This document shows, in pieces, positions 1 through 8,712 of a stretch of 64,000 nucleotides of DNA (position 1 is the first letter of the stretch; the number at the start of each line of letters is the position of its first letter). Source of the stretch: Gemmatimonadota bacterium. GTDB lineage: Bacteria; Gemmatimonadota; Gemmatimonadetes; Longimicrobiales; Gaopeijiaceae. The stretch lies in the NCBI GenBank assembly GCA_021295835.1, contig JAGWBP010000015.1, positions 13,550 through 77,549 on the forward strand. The letters run 5' to 3'. The notes beneath the pieces are model-generated. The model made no database searches. It was given only the letters and a program-made list of their open reading frames with translations, and had not been told where the DNA came from. The translations under genes were made by a program, and so were the position numbers.

Positions 1-397
1 CAGCGACCATCGGGCCGACCTGCTGCTGGTCGTCGTCGACCGCCTTGGCGCCGAGGAGCACCAGGCCGTCCTCCCGTCGGGCGAGCTCGGCGGCGAGCGC
101 CTGCGCGGTGGCCCATCCGTCCATCGTCGTCTCGCCCCGGAGCAGCACCGCGTCGTGAGCGCCAAGCGCCAGCCCGTGGCGAAGCGTCTCCTTCGCCTCC
201 TCGGGGCCTAGGGTGAGGAGGGTGACCGAGTCCGCCACGCCCGCCTCGGCGAGCTGGAGAGCCGCCTCGACGGCGAACTCGTCGTAGGGGTTGAGCACGA
301 ACTTGACCCCGTCGGAGGACAAGCTCCGCCCATCGTCGGCGATGCGTATCCGAGTGCCGGTGTCGGGCACCCGCTTGACGCAGACAGCGATCTTCAC
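1..397 (-). CDS. etfB: Electron transfer flavoprotein beta subunit (3' part missing at window edge)
   Basis: The first 132 residues read VKIAVCVKRVPDTG at the N-terminus and continue with LNPYDEFAVEAAL and LLGAKAVDDDQQQVGP, the classic pattern of the EtfB/FixA AMP-binding fold. EtfB forms a heterodimer with EtfA and carries electrons from acyl-CoA dehydrogenases to the quinone pool. The start is GTG at 397, which fits the usual MKI..VKRVPD beginning. No strong Shine-Dalgarno precedes it; the 27-bp gap to the upstream antiporter gene holds an imperfect copy of the CTAGCAGTCCG repeat head. The gene continues beyond base 1. Its electron donors could include the acyl-CoA dehydrogenase at 32-33 kb (inference). 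Confidence 0.93.
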   Translation of the reverse strand, partial: MKIAVCVKRVPDTGTRIRIADDGRSLSSDGVKFVLNPYDEFAVEAALQLAEAGVADSVTLLTLGPEEAKETLRHGLALGAHDAVLLRGETTMDGWATAQALAAELARREDGLVLLGAKAVDDDQQQVGPMVA

Positions 398-424
398 GCT
401 AGCAGTCCGCGAACGGTCTCGCTG

Positions 425-1840
425 CTACAACAGCGTCCCGGCCGCAGCAAAGCAACCGGTCGCCACCGCCCCGCCGGTCAGGGCGTAGGGCAGCTGGGTG
501 CGTACATGGTCAACATGGTCGGTGGCCGCCGCCATCGACGAGATGATCGTCGTGTCGCTGATCGGTGAGCAGTGGTCGCCGAAGATCCCGCCCGAGAGCG
601 CCGCCGCCAGGAAGGGGGCGAGATCGAGGTTCATCGTAGCGGCGGCCGGAACGACGATCGGGATCATGATGGCGAAGGTGCCCCAGCTTGAGCCGATCGA
701 GAAGGCGATCGCCGACGAGACGACGAAGACAAGCGGAAGGAGGACGCCGGGAGCCAGCGTCCCCTCGGCCACGGCGGCCAGGTAGGCGCCCGTGCCGAGA
801 TCCCGGGTGACGCCGCCGAGCGCCAGCGCCAGGAGGAGGATCAGCGCCAGAGGGACCAGGCCGCCGGCTCCGCGAAGCGCGATGCGGGTCAGCTTGTCGA
901 CGGAGAATGCCCCCTGGGCCAGGAGGAGGATCCACGCGGAGGCGAGCCCCGCGAGCGACGCCCAGAGGACCGACGTGGAGCCGCTCCCGGAGGTCATGGC
1001 ACCGTCGCCGGTGATCCAGAGCCCGAGGGGCATCGTCGCGACGAGAACCGCGATCGGCACGACCATGTTGATGGCCCGTGCGGGAATTGGCGGGTCGTCC
1101 TCGCCGCCCAGCACCGCCTCGTCCATCATCGGCGTTGCACCGGGCCAGAGCACTTCGCCCTTGGCGGCACGCGCCTCCGCACGCCGCATCGGCCCCCAGT
1201 CCAGCCGGAAGAGCACGACTCCCAGAGCGAGCAGCACGGCCGCGAAGGAGTAGAAGTTGAAGAGAATCGAACGCAGGAAGACGCCCAGCGCCTCTCTCTC
1301 TGGCACGCCTGCTTCGCCGAGGAGGCGCAGATTGGTGGCGCCCCAGGCGTTCAGCGGAATCAGGATGCAGATGGGTGCGCTCGTGGAGTCGATCAGGTAG
1401 GCCAGCTTCTCGCGGGAGCTTCGGTAGCGGTCGAAGAGTGGCCGTGCAACGGAGCCCGCCACGAGCACCGTCAGGTTGGACTCGATGAAGATGAGCACGC
1501 CGATCAGCCACGCCATCAGCTGGGCGCCCCGACCGCTCGTCACCCAGTTGCGGCCCTCCAGCGCCGAGACGAATCCGGAGACGCCGCCCGAGGCGCCGAG
1601 GGTGGCGATCAGCGCCCCCATCACCAGGGTGAAGATGATGACCTTCGCGTTCCCGGCGTCGCCCAGCACGAGGACGACGGACTCGACAGCGTCCATGAGG
1701 CCGACGCCGAAGTGCCACCCGGAGAGGATCGTCCAGCCCAGCCAGATGCCGCCGGCGAGCGAGAGGAAGACCTGACGGGTTGCGACGGCGAGGCCGATCG
1801 CCAGGAGCGGGGGAAGGAGCGAGACCCATGTCGGATTCAC
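425..1840 (-). CDS. NhaC-family Na+/H+ antiporter
   Basis: A 471-residue polytopic membrane protein with about eleven hydrophobic segments spread over its whole length. Motifs such as FIESNLTVLVAGSVARPLFD, DSTSAPICILIPLNAWG and GDHCSPISDTTIISSMA (near the C-terminus) are typical of the NhaC-type antiporter family, which exchanges Na+ for H+ at the inner membrane. The GDHCSPISDTT loop is the most diagnostic piece. It lies upstream of etfB in the same direction and may share a transcript. The exact substrate cannot be told from sequence; amino-acid exchange is a possible alternative in this superfamily. Confidence 0.88.
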   Translation of the reverse strand: MNPTWVSLLPPLLAIGLAVATRQVFLSLAGGIWLGWTILSGWHFGVGLMDAVESVVLVLGDAGNAKVIIFTLVMGALIATLGASGGVSGFVSALEGRNWVTSGRGAQLMAWLIGVLIFIESNLTVLVAGSVARPLFDRYRSSREKLAYLIDSTSAPICILIPLNAWGATNLRLLGEAGVPEREALGVFLRSILFNFYSFAAVLLALGVVLFRLDWGPMRRAEARAAKGEVLWPGATPMMDEAVLGGEDDPPIPARAINMVVPIAVLVATMPLGLWITGDGAMTSGSGSTSVLWASLAGLASAWILLLAQGAFSVDKLTRIALRGAGGLVPLALILLLALALGGVTRDLGTGAYLAAVAEGTLAPGVLLPLVFVVSSAIAFSIGSSWGTFAIMIPIVVPAAATMNLDLAPFLAAALSGGIFGDHCSPISDTTIISSMAAATDHVDHVRTQLPYALTGGAVATGCFAAAGTLL

Positions 1841-1850
1841 AGCGGCAGCT

Positions 1851-3359
1851 CTACCTGGAGCGAGTGCGCAGCCCGTGACGAATGCGTCCTAGGAGTCCAC
1901 GGCGGGAGTCGGGGGCGGCGGCGGCGGCGCTTCGGTCCACCGCGTTGCCTGCAGGCTTCTTGGCGACTTCGCCCGAACTCCCGCTGCCAACCGAGTCGGG
2001 GGCCGGCACCTCGGCACTCTTCTGCGCCCGTCTGGGGTTGGAGGTCGCCGACGCATTCTTCGCCCTCCCTCCTCCACCAGCCGACCCGGAGCCACCCCGG
2101 CCCCGACTGCGCGAGGGCTGGGAGTTGGTCGGCGCAAGCTCGCGCGCCCGCCTATCGTAATCGCCCGCCCATGCCGCAAGCACGGCGTCCGCCCGCGACT
2201 TCGGCAGGACACTGCGCACACGCTCGGGTTCCTGGTGCACCACCTGGAAGGCATCCTTCCCAAAGTGCGACACTATGCGCTCGGCGGTCTTGTCGCCCAC
2301 GCCCTTGTAGCGATTGGCGAGGTAACTCTTGATGGAGCTCTCGCTCGTGGGCAGACCCAGCGCCTTCGGGTCAAGCTCGCCCCTATCGCGCGCCGGAGGC
2401 GACTCGGCCTTCGGAGGCTGCTTCGCCTTCGGAGGCTGCTTCGCCTTCGGAGGCTGCTTCGCCTTCGGAGACTGCTTCGGCTTCGGAGGCTGCTTCGTTC
2501 GAGCCGTGCGACCCCGCGAGCGCCTGCCGCTCCCGTCCGCGGCCGCACGCTCCTCCCGCCCGCTGCTCTTCTGGCCGCCGCGCCTGGCCGCAGGAGGCGA
2601 GATTGTGTGCTGGCCGTCGTCGGCGCGCTTGATTTCCAGGAGTCCCTTGTTCGCAGCCTCCACGAGGAACTTGGAGAACTTCCTGAAGCCCAGATCGCGC
2701 TCGCTGAAGTCGGGGGACAACTCCATGATCACCTGCTTGAGCCGGTCCGAGCGCATCACGTCCCCGCGCGAGACCATCTTCTTCACCGCATCCTCGACGA
2801 GCTGCCATGCGTCCGGGGGGCCGCCGCCCCCCTCCGATTCCCGGCTGAGTCCGGCGATGGAGGAGTACGAGTAGTACTCGTCGCAGTTCTGCACCAGGAT
2901 GTCGGAGCTCGACTCCTGGATCCCGATTCCGATCACATACTTGCCGTACTCCTTCAGCTTCAGCACCAGACTCGAGAAGTCGGAGTCGCCGGTGAGGAGT
3001 ATGTAGGTGCCGATCTCGGGCCTGATGAAGACGAGCTCGATCCCGTCTATCGCCATCCGGATGTCGGTGGCGTTCTTCTTCGAGCTGCCGTATGCTGGAG
3101 CGAAGATCAGATCGATCGACGCCTCCGAGAGGGGAACGATGTATTGGGGATAGCGCCGCCAGTCGGCGTATGCCCTCTGCACAGTGACCTTGCCCTTGAT
3201 TACCTCCGCGTCCAGGAGGTGCCTGAGCTCCTTGGCGAGGTCGCTGCGCATCCCCATCGTGACGTTGTCGAAGTCGATGAGCAGCGCTGCATTCGGCGCT
3301 TCGCTGGACTGGAGGCCGCCGAGGTCGGTGTGGGGAGCATTGGAATATGGGTTTCGCAT
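1851..3359 (-). CDS. NYN-domain RNase-like protein with LOTUS/OST-HTH and C-terminal HhH domains
   Basis: 502 residues. Residues ~24-170 form a NYN (PIN-like) domain: ALLIDFDNVTMG, ATDIRMAIDGIEL and LTGDSDFSSLV supply the acidic residues expected of a metal-dependent RNase. Residues ~183-254 look like an OST-HTH/LOTUS RNA-binding domain (LKQVIMELSPDFSERDLGF...GLLEIKR). A low-complexity K/Q/P-rich linker follows, built from near-identical 6-residue repeats (AKQPPK). Residues ~335-405 (YKGVGDKTAERIVSHFGKDA) resemble the helix-hairpin-helix part of RecD2-type helicases. A basic, Gly/Ser-rich tail ends the protein. NYN plus LOTUS is a known pairing; the HhH addition is less usual. The target RNA is unknown. 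The ATG lies directly against the upstream gene's stop. Confidence 0.82.
   Translation of the reverse strand: MRNPYSNAPHTDLGGLQSSEAPNAALLIDFDNVTMGMRSDLAKELRHLLDAEVIKGKVTVQRAYADWRRYPQYIVPLSEASIDLIFAPAYGSSKKNATDIRMAIDGIELVFIRPEIGTYILLTGDSDFSSLVLKLKEYGKYVIGIGIQESSSDILVQNCDEYYSYSSIAGLSRESEGGGGPPDAWQLVEDAVKKMVSRGDVMRSDRLKQVIMELSPDFSERDLGFRKFSKFLVEAANKGLLEIKRADDGQHTISPPAARRGGQKSSGREERAAADGSGRRSRGRTARTKQPPKPKQSPKAKQPPKAKQPPKAKQPPKAESPPARDRGELDPKALGLPTSESSIKSYLANRYKGVGDKTAERIVSHFGKDAFQVVHQEPERVRSVLPKSRADAVLAAWAGDYDRRARELAPTNSQPSRSRGRGGSGSAGGGGRAKNASATSNPRRAQKSAEVPAPDSVGSGSSGEVAKKPAGNAVDRSAAAAAPDSRRGLLGRIRHGLRTRSR
2413..2500 (-). repeat. 18-bp tandem repeat inside the NYN gene linker
   Basis: Three exact 18-bp units (2413-2430, 2431-2448, 2449-2466) are followed by a variant unit at 2467-2484 and a partial one at 2485-2500. 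Each unit codes for six residues of the Lys/Pro/Gln-rich linker, so copy number can change without breaking the frame. The low divergence between units suggests recent slippage or an assembly-sensitive stretch. Confidence 0.9.
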
Positions 3360-4973
3360 CTAGTCTAGTCTTGGATCATCGAATCTGCGCTGTGCGCCAG
3401 GGCCCGTCCACCATGCGCGGTCCAGACGCCGCCGCAGCTCGTGGCGCTCTACCCGACCGTTCTCCGTTAGGGGAAGGTCGTCCATGAAGCTAACCACATC
3501 CGGCACCTTGTGTTGGGCGAGCTTGGCGGCTACCCACTCCCGAATCTCCCGCTCGCTCAGCACGCCGCCCTCCACTCGGACGACGCAGGCGCAGGCGGCT
3601 TCTCCCAGGATCTCGTCCGCCAACCCGATCACGGTGGCCTGATCGACCGCCGGGTGCGCCATGAGGCACCGCTCCACCTCTCGGGAGCGCACCGTGCGGC
3701 CACCTCGCATCACCGTCTCTCCGCGGCGGCCGATCAGGTGCAGGTACCCCTCCTCGTCCATCATGCCCACGTCTTCGGTCCGCAGGAAGTCGTCGGAGTC
3801 GAGGACGGAGGCCGTCTCGCGTGGCTGGCGGTGGTACCCCCGCATCACGCCGGGTCCACGCACGCAGATCCGCCCCACGCTCTCCGTGGGCACGGTGCCG
3901 CCATCGTGTGCCTCGAGGCGCACCGTGGTGCGCCCGATGGGGCGTCCCACCGTCCAGTGGCGCTTTCGCGCCGGGTCGCCCGGGCGGGTCATGGCGAGCG
4001 TCGAGGCCGTCTCGGGGAGCGAGTACGCGGTCGCGAGGGGCACCCGCAGGGTGGTCTCGATGTGGCGAGCCAGACCGTAGCGCACTGGCGCACCGGTGGA
4101 GAGACAGAGACGCAGCGTCGCCGGGGGACCTCCCCTCCGCTCGACACTCCGAAGCAGGTATGCCAGCGCTTGCGGAGTGCCGCAGAGGACGGTGGCTCCG
4201 TGGCGCTCGGCGTCATCCAGGATGGCGTCGGGGTCCGAGTCCGCCTGCAGCGCCAGGGCCGCACCGAAGGCCGCCGCGCCCAGCATGCCGGGGCCGAGGG
4301 CAAAGGGGGTGTGGGTTGCCGTCAGCCCCGCGAGTACGTCGTCCGGGCCGAGCGAGAGGGCACGGGCAGTCTCGTGCGCGGCGTGCGCGATGTTGCTGTG
4401 CGCGAGCTCCACCCCTCGGGGCTTTCCGCGCGTGCTAGTCGTGTAGAGGATGGCGAGCCGGTCGCTCGGGCGAGCACGGTGGTCAGGAGGCACCCGCTGC
4501 TGCCCGGCCGAAAGCAGGTCGCTCCAGCGGTGGATCCGGTCGTCGTACCAGAGGCTCTCCCCGCCTATCGTGACGATGTGCGCGAGCTCGGGCGAACCAT
4601 CCAGCAACTCCTCCAGCACCTGCAGGTGGTCCCGACCGCGCAGACGGTCGTCCGCGACTAGACACGCCGCGCCAACGTGCCGGAGCACGTATCCGAGGTC
4701 GGGCGGGAGGAGATTGGGGTCCAGCGGGACCACGAGCGCTCCCAACCTTACCGCGGCGAAGGACGAGACAACCGACTCCGGGCACGAGGGGAGCACCAGG
4801 GCGATCCGGTCACCCCGCTCCACTCCAAGCCGCGCGAGCGAGGCAGCGAGCGAGGCAGCCTCCGCGTCCACCTCGGCGAAGGTGGCGGCAGTCCCACCGG
4901 AGATCAGGAAGCGCGAGTCGGCGCTCCGTCGCCTGCGCACGGCCAGCATCGAGGATGCCGTCTGCGGGTTCAT
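3360..4973 (-). CDS. AMP-dependent synthetase/ligase-like protein with altered catalytic motifs
   Basis: 537 residues with the overall ANL (acyl-CoA synthetase) layout: phosphate loop LYTTSTRGKPRGVE near residue 185, YSLPETAST in the A5 position, RTEDVGMMDEEGYLHLIGRR in A7/A8, and a short C-terminal domain. Several key positions differ from the family consensus. The phosphate loop lacks the usual SGTTG, TGD is replaced by TED, and the C-terminal catalytic lysine (P-T-x-x-G-K) appears as arginine in LTENGRVERHEL. It may therefore be a weak or non-adenylating paralogue. It overlaps aroB by 4 bases at its start and abuts the NYN gene at its end, so the three form one operon. Substrate unknown. 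Confidence 0.8.
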   Translation of the reverse strand: MNPQTASSMLAVRRRRSADSRFLISGGTAATFAEVDAEAASLAASLARLGVERGDRIALVLPSCPESVVSSFAAVRLGALVVPLDPNLLPPDLGYVLRHVGAACLVADDRLRGRDHLQVLEELLDGSPELAHIVTIGGESLWYDDRIHRWSDLLSAGQQRVPPDHRARPSDRLAILYTTSTRGKPRGVELAHSNIAHAAHETARALSLGPDDVLAGLTATHTPFALGPGMLGAAAFGAALALQADSDPDAILDDAERHGATVLCGTPQALAYLLRSVERRGGPPATLRLCLSTGAPVRYGLARHIETTLRVPLATAYSLPETASTLAMTRPGDPARKRHWTVGRPIGRTTVRLEAHDGGTVPTESVGRICVRGPGVMRGYHRQPRETASVLDSDDFLRTEDVGMMDEEGYLHLIGRRGETVMRGGRTVRSREVERCLMAHPAVDQATVIGLADEILGEAACACVVRVEGGVLSEREIREWVAAKLAQHKVPDVVSFMDDLPLTENGRVERHELRRRLDRAWWTGPGAQRRFDDPRLD

Positions 4974-6097
4974 GGGCTTCGACCCGACGACGACCAGCCC
5001 CTCATGATGCGGACGACCTCCTCCGCTTCGACGGCCATCGTGGCGCTGTCACCCGCTCCGACCCTGCCGACGGCCTCGACGCCAATCAGCTCCACGGTTC
5101 CACGCCGAGCCTTCTTGTCCAGCCGCAGCGTGGCGGCGAGCCGCTCCATCCTCAGGAGCGACGGATCATACCCGCGTAGTTCGAAGGGGCGCAGAAGGCC
5201 GCCGACCCTGGCCGCCGTGCCCGGGCGCGCCACGCCCAGCTCCTCGCCGATTCGCGCCTCGGCGACCATGCCCGCCGCGACAGCATCGCCGTGCGGCACA
5301 GAGAACCCTGAGTGCACCTCTATGGCGTGTCCCACCGTGTGTCCGAAGTTCAGTATTCGGCGCCCTCCCATGTCGAACTCGTCGTCGCCAACCACACCGG
5401 CCTTGATCTCGATCGAACGCGCCACCGCACGAACGACGTCGGCGGTGCGGCCAGCCAGTAGAGATCCGGCCGCCGAGGCCAGCCAGTCGGCGTAGGCAGC
5501 GTCCAGCAGGATCCCGTGCTTTACGGCCTCCGCGAAACCCTGTGCCAATGTACGGCGGTCGAGTGTGGCCAGAAAGTCGGGGTCGACGAGCGCGGTCGCG
5601 GGCGGATGGAAGGCGCCGACCAGATTCTTTCCAGCCGGGTGGTCCACACCGGTCTTGCCGCCGACGGCCGCGTCCATCATCGCGAGTGTGGTCGTGGGAA
5701 GCTGCACGCACGGAATGCCGCGCATGTAGGTGGCCGCGACGAACCCCGCCAGGTCCCCCACCACCCCGCCGCCGAGGGCCACCACGCAGCAGCCCCGGTC
5801 GAGTCCCCCCTCCAGGAGCTGGTCGGTGAGCGCGGCCCAGCTCCCACGTGTCTTCTGCGCTTCGCCGGGCCGGAAGGAGGCCACGAGGGTGTCGATCCCC
5901 CCCTGGGCGAGGAGACCGTGCAGCTCCTCCCCCCAGTGGGCGCAAACGCGGTCGTCGGTGATGAGGGCACACCGTCGCGAGGGCGCGATCTCGCCGACGA
6001 TCCGGGCGATCTCCGATCGTACGCCAGCGCCGACACTGACGGAGTAGCCCCCTCCCGACGAGGGGACAACCATCTCTCGGCGTAGGGGTGTCGTCAT
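4970..6097 (-). CDS. aroB: 3-dehydroquinate synthase
   Basis: 375 residues, normal length for AroB, which converts DAHP to 3-dehydroquinate, the second step of the shikimate pathway, using NAD+ and a divalent metal. Diagnostic stretches are CVVALGGGVVGDLAGF (NAD-binding), QLPTTTLAMMDAAVGGKTG followed by DHPAGKNLVGAFHPP, EAVKHGIL with the metal-binding Glu, and ILNFGHTVGHAIE and VPHGDAVAAGM with metal-ligand histidines. The start is ATG at 6097. It is the first gene of a leftward group, divergent from the penicillin-binding protein gene. The only unusual point is its coupling to a degenerate acyl-CoA ligase-like gene. Confidence 0.96.
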   Translation of the reverse strand: MTTPLRREMVVPSSGGGYSVSVGAGVRSEIARIVGEIAPSRRCALITDDRVCAHWGEELHGLLAQGGIDTLVASFRPGEAQKTRGSWAALTDQLLEGGLDRGCCVVALGGGVVGDLAGFVAATYMRGIPCVQLPTTTLAMMDAAVGGKTGVDHPAGKNLVGAFHPPATALVDPDFLATLDRRTLAQGFAEAVKHGILLDAAYADWLASAAGSLLAGRTADVVRAVARSIEIKAGVVGDDEFDMGGRRILNFGHTVGHAIEVHSGFSVPHGDAVAAGMVAEARIGEELGVARPGTAARVGGLLRPFELRGYDPSLLRMERLAATLRLDKKARRGTVELIGVEAVGRVGAGDSATMAVEAEEVVRIMRGWSSSGRSP

Positions 6098-6203
6098 TCT
6101 GGTATCGGGCGGCGCGGCAGCGCGGCTGTCAAGGTGGTATTTTCCTGACGGTGGTGCGGTTGTGGGCGGTGAAATCCCATCTTTGGACAGGTGTGATAAC
6201 GAG

Positions 6204-8285
6204 ATGGCGGCAGGTGGCTTGCAGAGATCGTTCGCGTCCCGGGTCCTCCGCCTCGGTTGGCTCGCCGGGCTCCTGCTCGGAGGCGGGGGACTGGGGTTCG
6301 CGCTCGGCGCGTGGCGAAACCTCTGCGTCGACTGTCCGTCGATCGCCCAGATCTACACCTACGAGCCGCAGCAGACGAGCAAGATCTACGCGCGCGACTC
6401 CGTCCTGGTGCGGGAAATCGGGCTGGAGCGGCGTACTCCCGTCTCGCTCGTGAGCCTTCCGGAGTACGTGCCGCAGGCGTTCATTGCCACCGAGGACCGG
6501 CGCTTCTACTCGCACAACGGGCTCGACTGGCGGGGAATCGCCCGTGCGGTCCTGGAGGCGGCCAGGACCCGGTCCCTCTCCGGCGCCGGGGGCAGCACGA
6601 TTACGCAGCAGCTTGCCCGCAACATGTTCACCGACCGGATCGGCTTCGAGAAGCGGATTGTCCGCAAGCTCAAGGAGTGGCAGGTAGCGCTCGCCATCGA
6701 AAGGGCGTACTCGAAGGACCAGATCATCGAGGCGTACATGAACCAGATCGTGTATGCGCACGGTTGGTACGGGCTGCAGACCGCCTCGCGGAACTACTTC
6801 GGCAAGAACTCGATCGACATGAGCCCCGCCGAAGCTGCGCTCCTGGCGGCGATTGCGAATTACCCCGAGCGGTACAGTCCCCTGAACAACCCGGACGCCG
6901 CGCTCGCGCGCCGCGACCTCGTGCTGGACCTCATGGCGCGGGAGGGGTACCTCACGCCCGAGGAAGCCGCGCTCTGGCAGGCCGAGCCGGTCCCGCTGGA
7001 GCGCGCCCGCAGCGTCACGGTGCGCGCGCCGTACTTCGTCGAGTGGGTGCGTAGCATACTCGACGACCGCTTCGGAGGGATGCTCTACACGCACGGCCTC
7101 AGGGTCTACACCACCCTCGATCTTGGCATGCAGGCCGCCGCGCAGGAGGCGATGGAGGCTGGCTGGCGAAGCATCGAGGAGCGCCCCGGCTTCCGGCACC
7201 CCACCTACGAGGAGGTCGCGCAGTTGGACGCTGGCCCCGACCTGTCCGAGATCCCCTACGTGCAGGGCATGTTCATCGCGGCCGACCCCGCCACCGGCGA
7301 GGTGCGAGCGATGCTGGGGGGACGCGACCACAGGCACTCGAAGTTCAACCGGGCCATTTCGGCGACGCGACAGGCCGGATCCTCCTTCAAGCCCTTCGTC
7401 TACGCGGCCGCGCTCGCAAGCGGCATCCCCGCCTCGGAGATAATTCTGGACGGCCCGGTCGTGCTCGACCAGGTGGACGGCTCGACCTGGGCCCCTACCA
7501 ACTACGAGGACGAGTTCCTGGGTCCCGTCACGATTCGCCGTGCGCTCGCCAATTCGATCAACATGGTGGCGATCAAGCTCGGCATGCAGGTCGGCATGGA
7601 GTCGGTGGCGCAGATGGCTCGGCGGCTCGGCATTCGCACCGAGGTCGAGCGCTACCCGTCCACCGCGATCGGGGCGGCCGAGGTCATTCCAGTCGAAATG
7701 CTGGAGGCCTACTCGACCTTCGCCAACCTGGGAACGAGGGTGCGGCCCTTCCCCATCGCAAGGGTCGAGAGCGCCGAGGGAGAGGTGCTCTGGGAACCCG
7801 CGCGAGCGAGCGTCCGCGCCCTGGACCCGCTGGTGGCGAGACTCACGGTCTCGCTCCTCGAGGACGTGGTTGCCGCCGGTACGGGCCATCATGCGATCAG
7901 GGTGGTCGCGGGCCTGCCGGACCGCGTGCCTGCAGCGGGCAAGACCGGCACCACCAACGAGGGCCGCAACGTTTGGTTCATGGGATTCACCCCCAACTTG
8001 GCCGCAGGCGTCTGGTTCGGGATGGACACGCCCCTGCCGATCGTCGCCCGCGCCACTGGGGGCGGCCTTGCCGCGCCTGTGTGGGGAAGGTTCATGAAGC
8101 GCGTCTACGACGAGGAGGATCCACTGCTCGCCACCCCCGATCCCTGGCCCATTCCCGAGGGTCTCGTGACTCGCCGGGTCGACAACCGCACAGGGCTGCT
8201 GGCGTCGCGGTGGTGTCCGCCCGAGGACGCCTACCAGGAGCTCTACCTGCCGGGCACCGAGCCCACGAGCCTCTGCGATCGGTAG
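6204..8285 (+). CDS. Class A penicillin-binding protein (bifunctional transglycosylase/transpeptidase)
   Basis: About 693 residues. A short N-terminal tail and one membrane helix (LAGLLLGGGGLGFALGAW) precede a GT51 transglycosylase domain with catalytic EDRRFYSHNG (Glu ~97) and GGSTITQQLARNMF. The transpeptidase domain carries SSFK (Ser ~393), the SIN triad and AGKTGTTNEG. It polymerises and cross-links peptidoglycan on the outer face of the inner membrane, like PBP1A. The C-terminus is short with no OB insertion obvious. ATG at 6204 is chosen because the membrane helix follows directly; a GTG at 6162 in the same frame is the alternative. Monocistronic or co-transcribed with the small gene behind it. 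Confidence 0.95.
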   Translation: MAAGGLQRSFASRVLRLGWLAGLLLGGGGLGFALGAWRNLCVDCPSIAQIYTYEPQQTSKIYARDSVLVREIGLERRTPVSLVSLPEYVPQAFIATEDRRFYSHNGLDWRGIARAVLEAARTRSLSGAGGSTITQQLARNMFTDRIGFEKRIVRKLKEWQVALAIERAYSKDQIIEAYMNQIVYAHGWYGLQTASRNYFGKNSIDMSPAEAALLAAIANYPERYSPLNNPDAALARRDLVLDLMAREGYLTPEEAALWQAEPVPLERARSVTVRAPYFVEWVRSILDDRFGGMLYTHGLRVYTTLDLGMQAAAQEAMEAGWRSIEERPGFRHPTYEEVAQLDAGPDLSEIPYVQGMFIAADPATGEVRAMLGGRDHRHSKFNRAISATRQAGSSFKPFVYAAALASGIPASEIILDGPVVLDQVDGSTWAPTNYEDEFLGPVTIRRALANSINMVAIKLGMQVGMESVAQMARRLGIRTEVERYPSTAIGAAEVIPVEMLEAYSTFANLGTRVRPFPIARVESAEGEVLWEPARASVRALDPLVARLTVSLLEDVVAAGTGHHAIRVVAGLPDRVPAAGKTGTTNEGRNVWFMGFTPNLAAGVWFGMDTPLPIVARATGGGLAAPVWGRFMKRVYDEEDPLLATPDPWPIPEGLVTRRVDNRTGLLASRWCPPEDAYQELYLPGTEPTSLCDR

Positions 8286-8320
8286 CAACCACTCACCAGC
8301 CAACCCGAGCCCCGACGAGC

Positions 8321-8554
8321 ATGACCGAAGAAAGCCAGACCCGCACCTTCGTCTTCGAGACCACCCACCACGCCATGTGGGCCGAGGATGTGGCCCGCGA
8401 CCGGTCGATAGCTGCCGAAGTGGTCCCCGCCCCTCCGGACGGAGGGGCGCGCTGCGGCGTGGCGCTTCGCACATCCGCAGACCGCGCCGACGAGCTCGCC
8501 CAGGCCTTCGACGAGGAGAATATCCACTACACGATCCTAGCAGTCCGTGGATAA
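8321..8554 (+). CDS. DUF3343 family protein (putative Se/S carrier-like)
   Basis: 77 residues. FVFETTHHAMWAEDV at the start, AEVVPAPPDG in the middle and GARCGVALRTSADRADEL match the layout of DUF3343: a Phe-Glu-Thr-His-His-Ala beginning, a V-P-x-P loop and a conserved Cys-Gly. Members of this family are often linked to selenium or sulfur trafficking; no selenium genes are seen here, so the role is unassigned. It starts 35 bp after the penicillin-binding protein stop. The last codons and the TAA stop coincide with the head of a dispersed repeat (CTAGCAGTCCGTGGA), so the C-terminus may have been reshaped by that element. Confidence 0.72.
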   Translation: MTEESQTRTFVFETTHHAMWAEDVARDRSIAAEVVPAPPDGGARCGVALRTSADRADELAQAFDEENIHYTILAVRG

Positions 8555-8605
8555 TCTCGCGCGAGCACCGAGAGGGGCGAAGCGCACCGCTGGCAAGGCG
8601 CGACA
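8537..8605 (+). repeat. Dispersed GC-rich repeat, copy 1
   Basis: Begins with CTAGCAGTCCGTGGA and continues with GCGAGCACCGAGAG, GGCGA, GCGC and CCGCTGGCA. The same succession, with scattered substitutions, occurs at 49072-49146. A short head-only copy is at 51901. The element is not a coding duplication of any recognised gene and sits at or just behind stop codons. Confidence 0.75.
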
Positions 8606-8712
8606 TGCCCCACATCGTTAGTCGCTGCATGCTCGCCGCTCCTCCACACCACCTCGATCAGCGGAGCGGGGACGTTCACCTCGACGTGCCGGGTGGGCCA
8701 GCCTCCGCGCGG

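Noticed and set aside
2413..2500. Regular 18-bp repeats considered as a CRISPR-like array
   Set aside because: No spacers; units are directly adjacent and code for an in-frame protein linker.
6127..6132. TTGACA on the minus strand as a -35 box for aroB
   Set aside because: No -10-like sequence at a suitable distance before the aroB ATG; probably chance.
6129..8630. Very long open frame on the minus strand opposite the penicillin-binding protein gene
   Set aside because: Arg/Gly/His-rich composition, no domain likeness; an antisense shadow typical of high GC. The plus strand has full GT51 and transpeptidase motifs.
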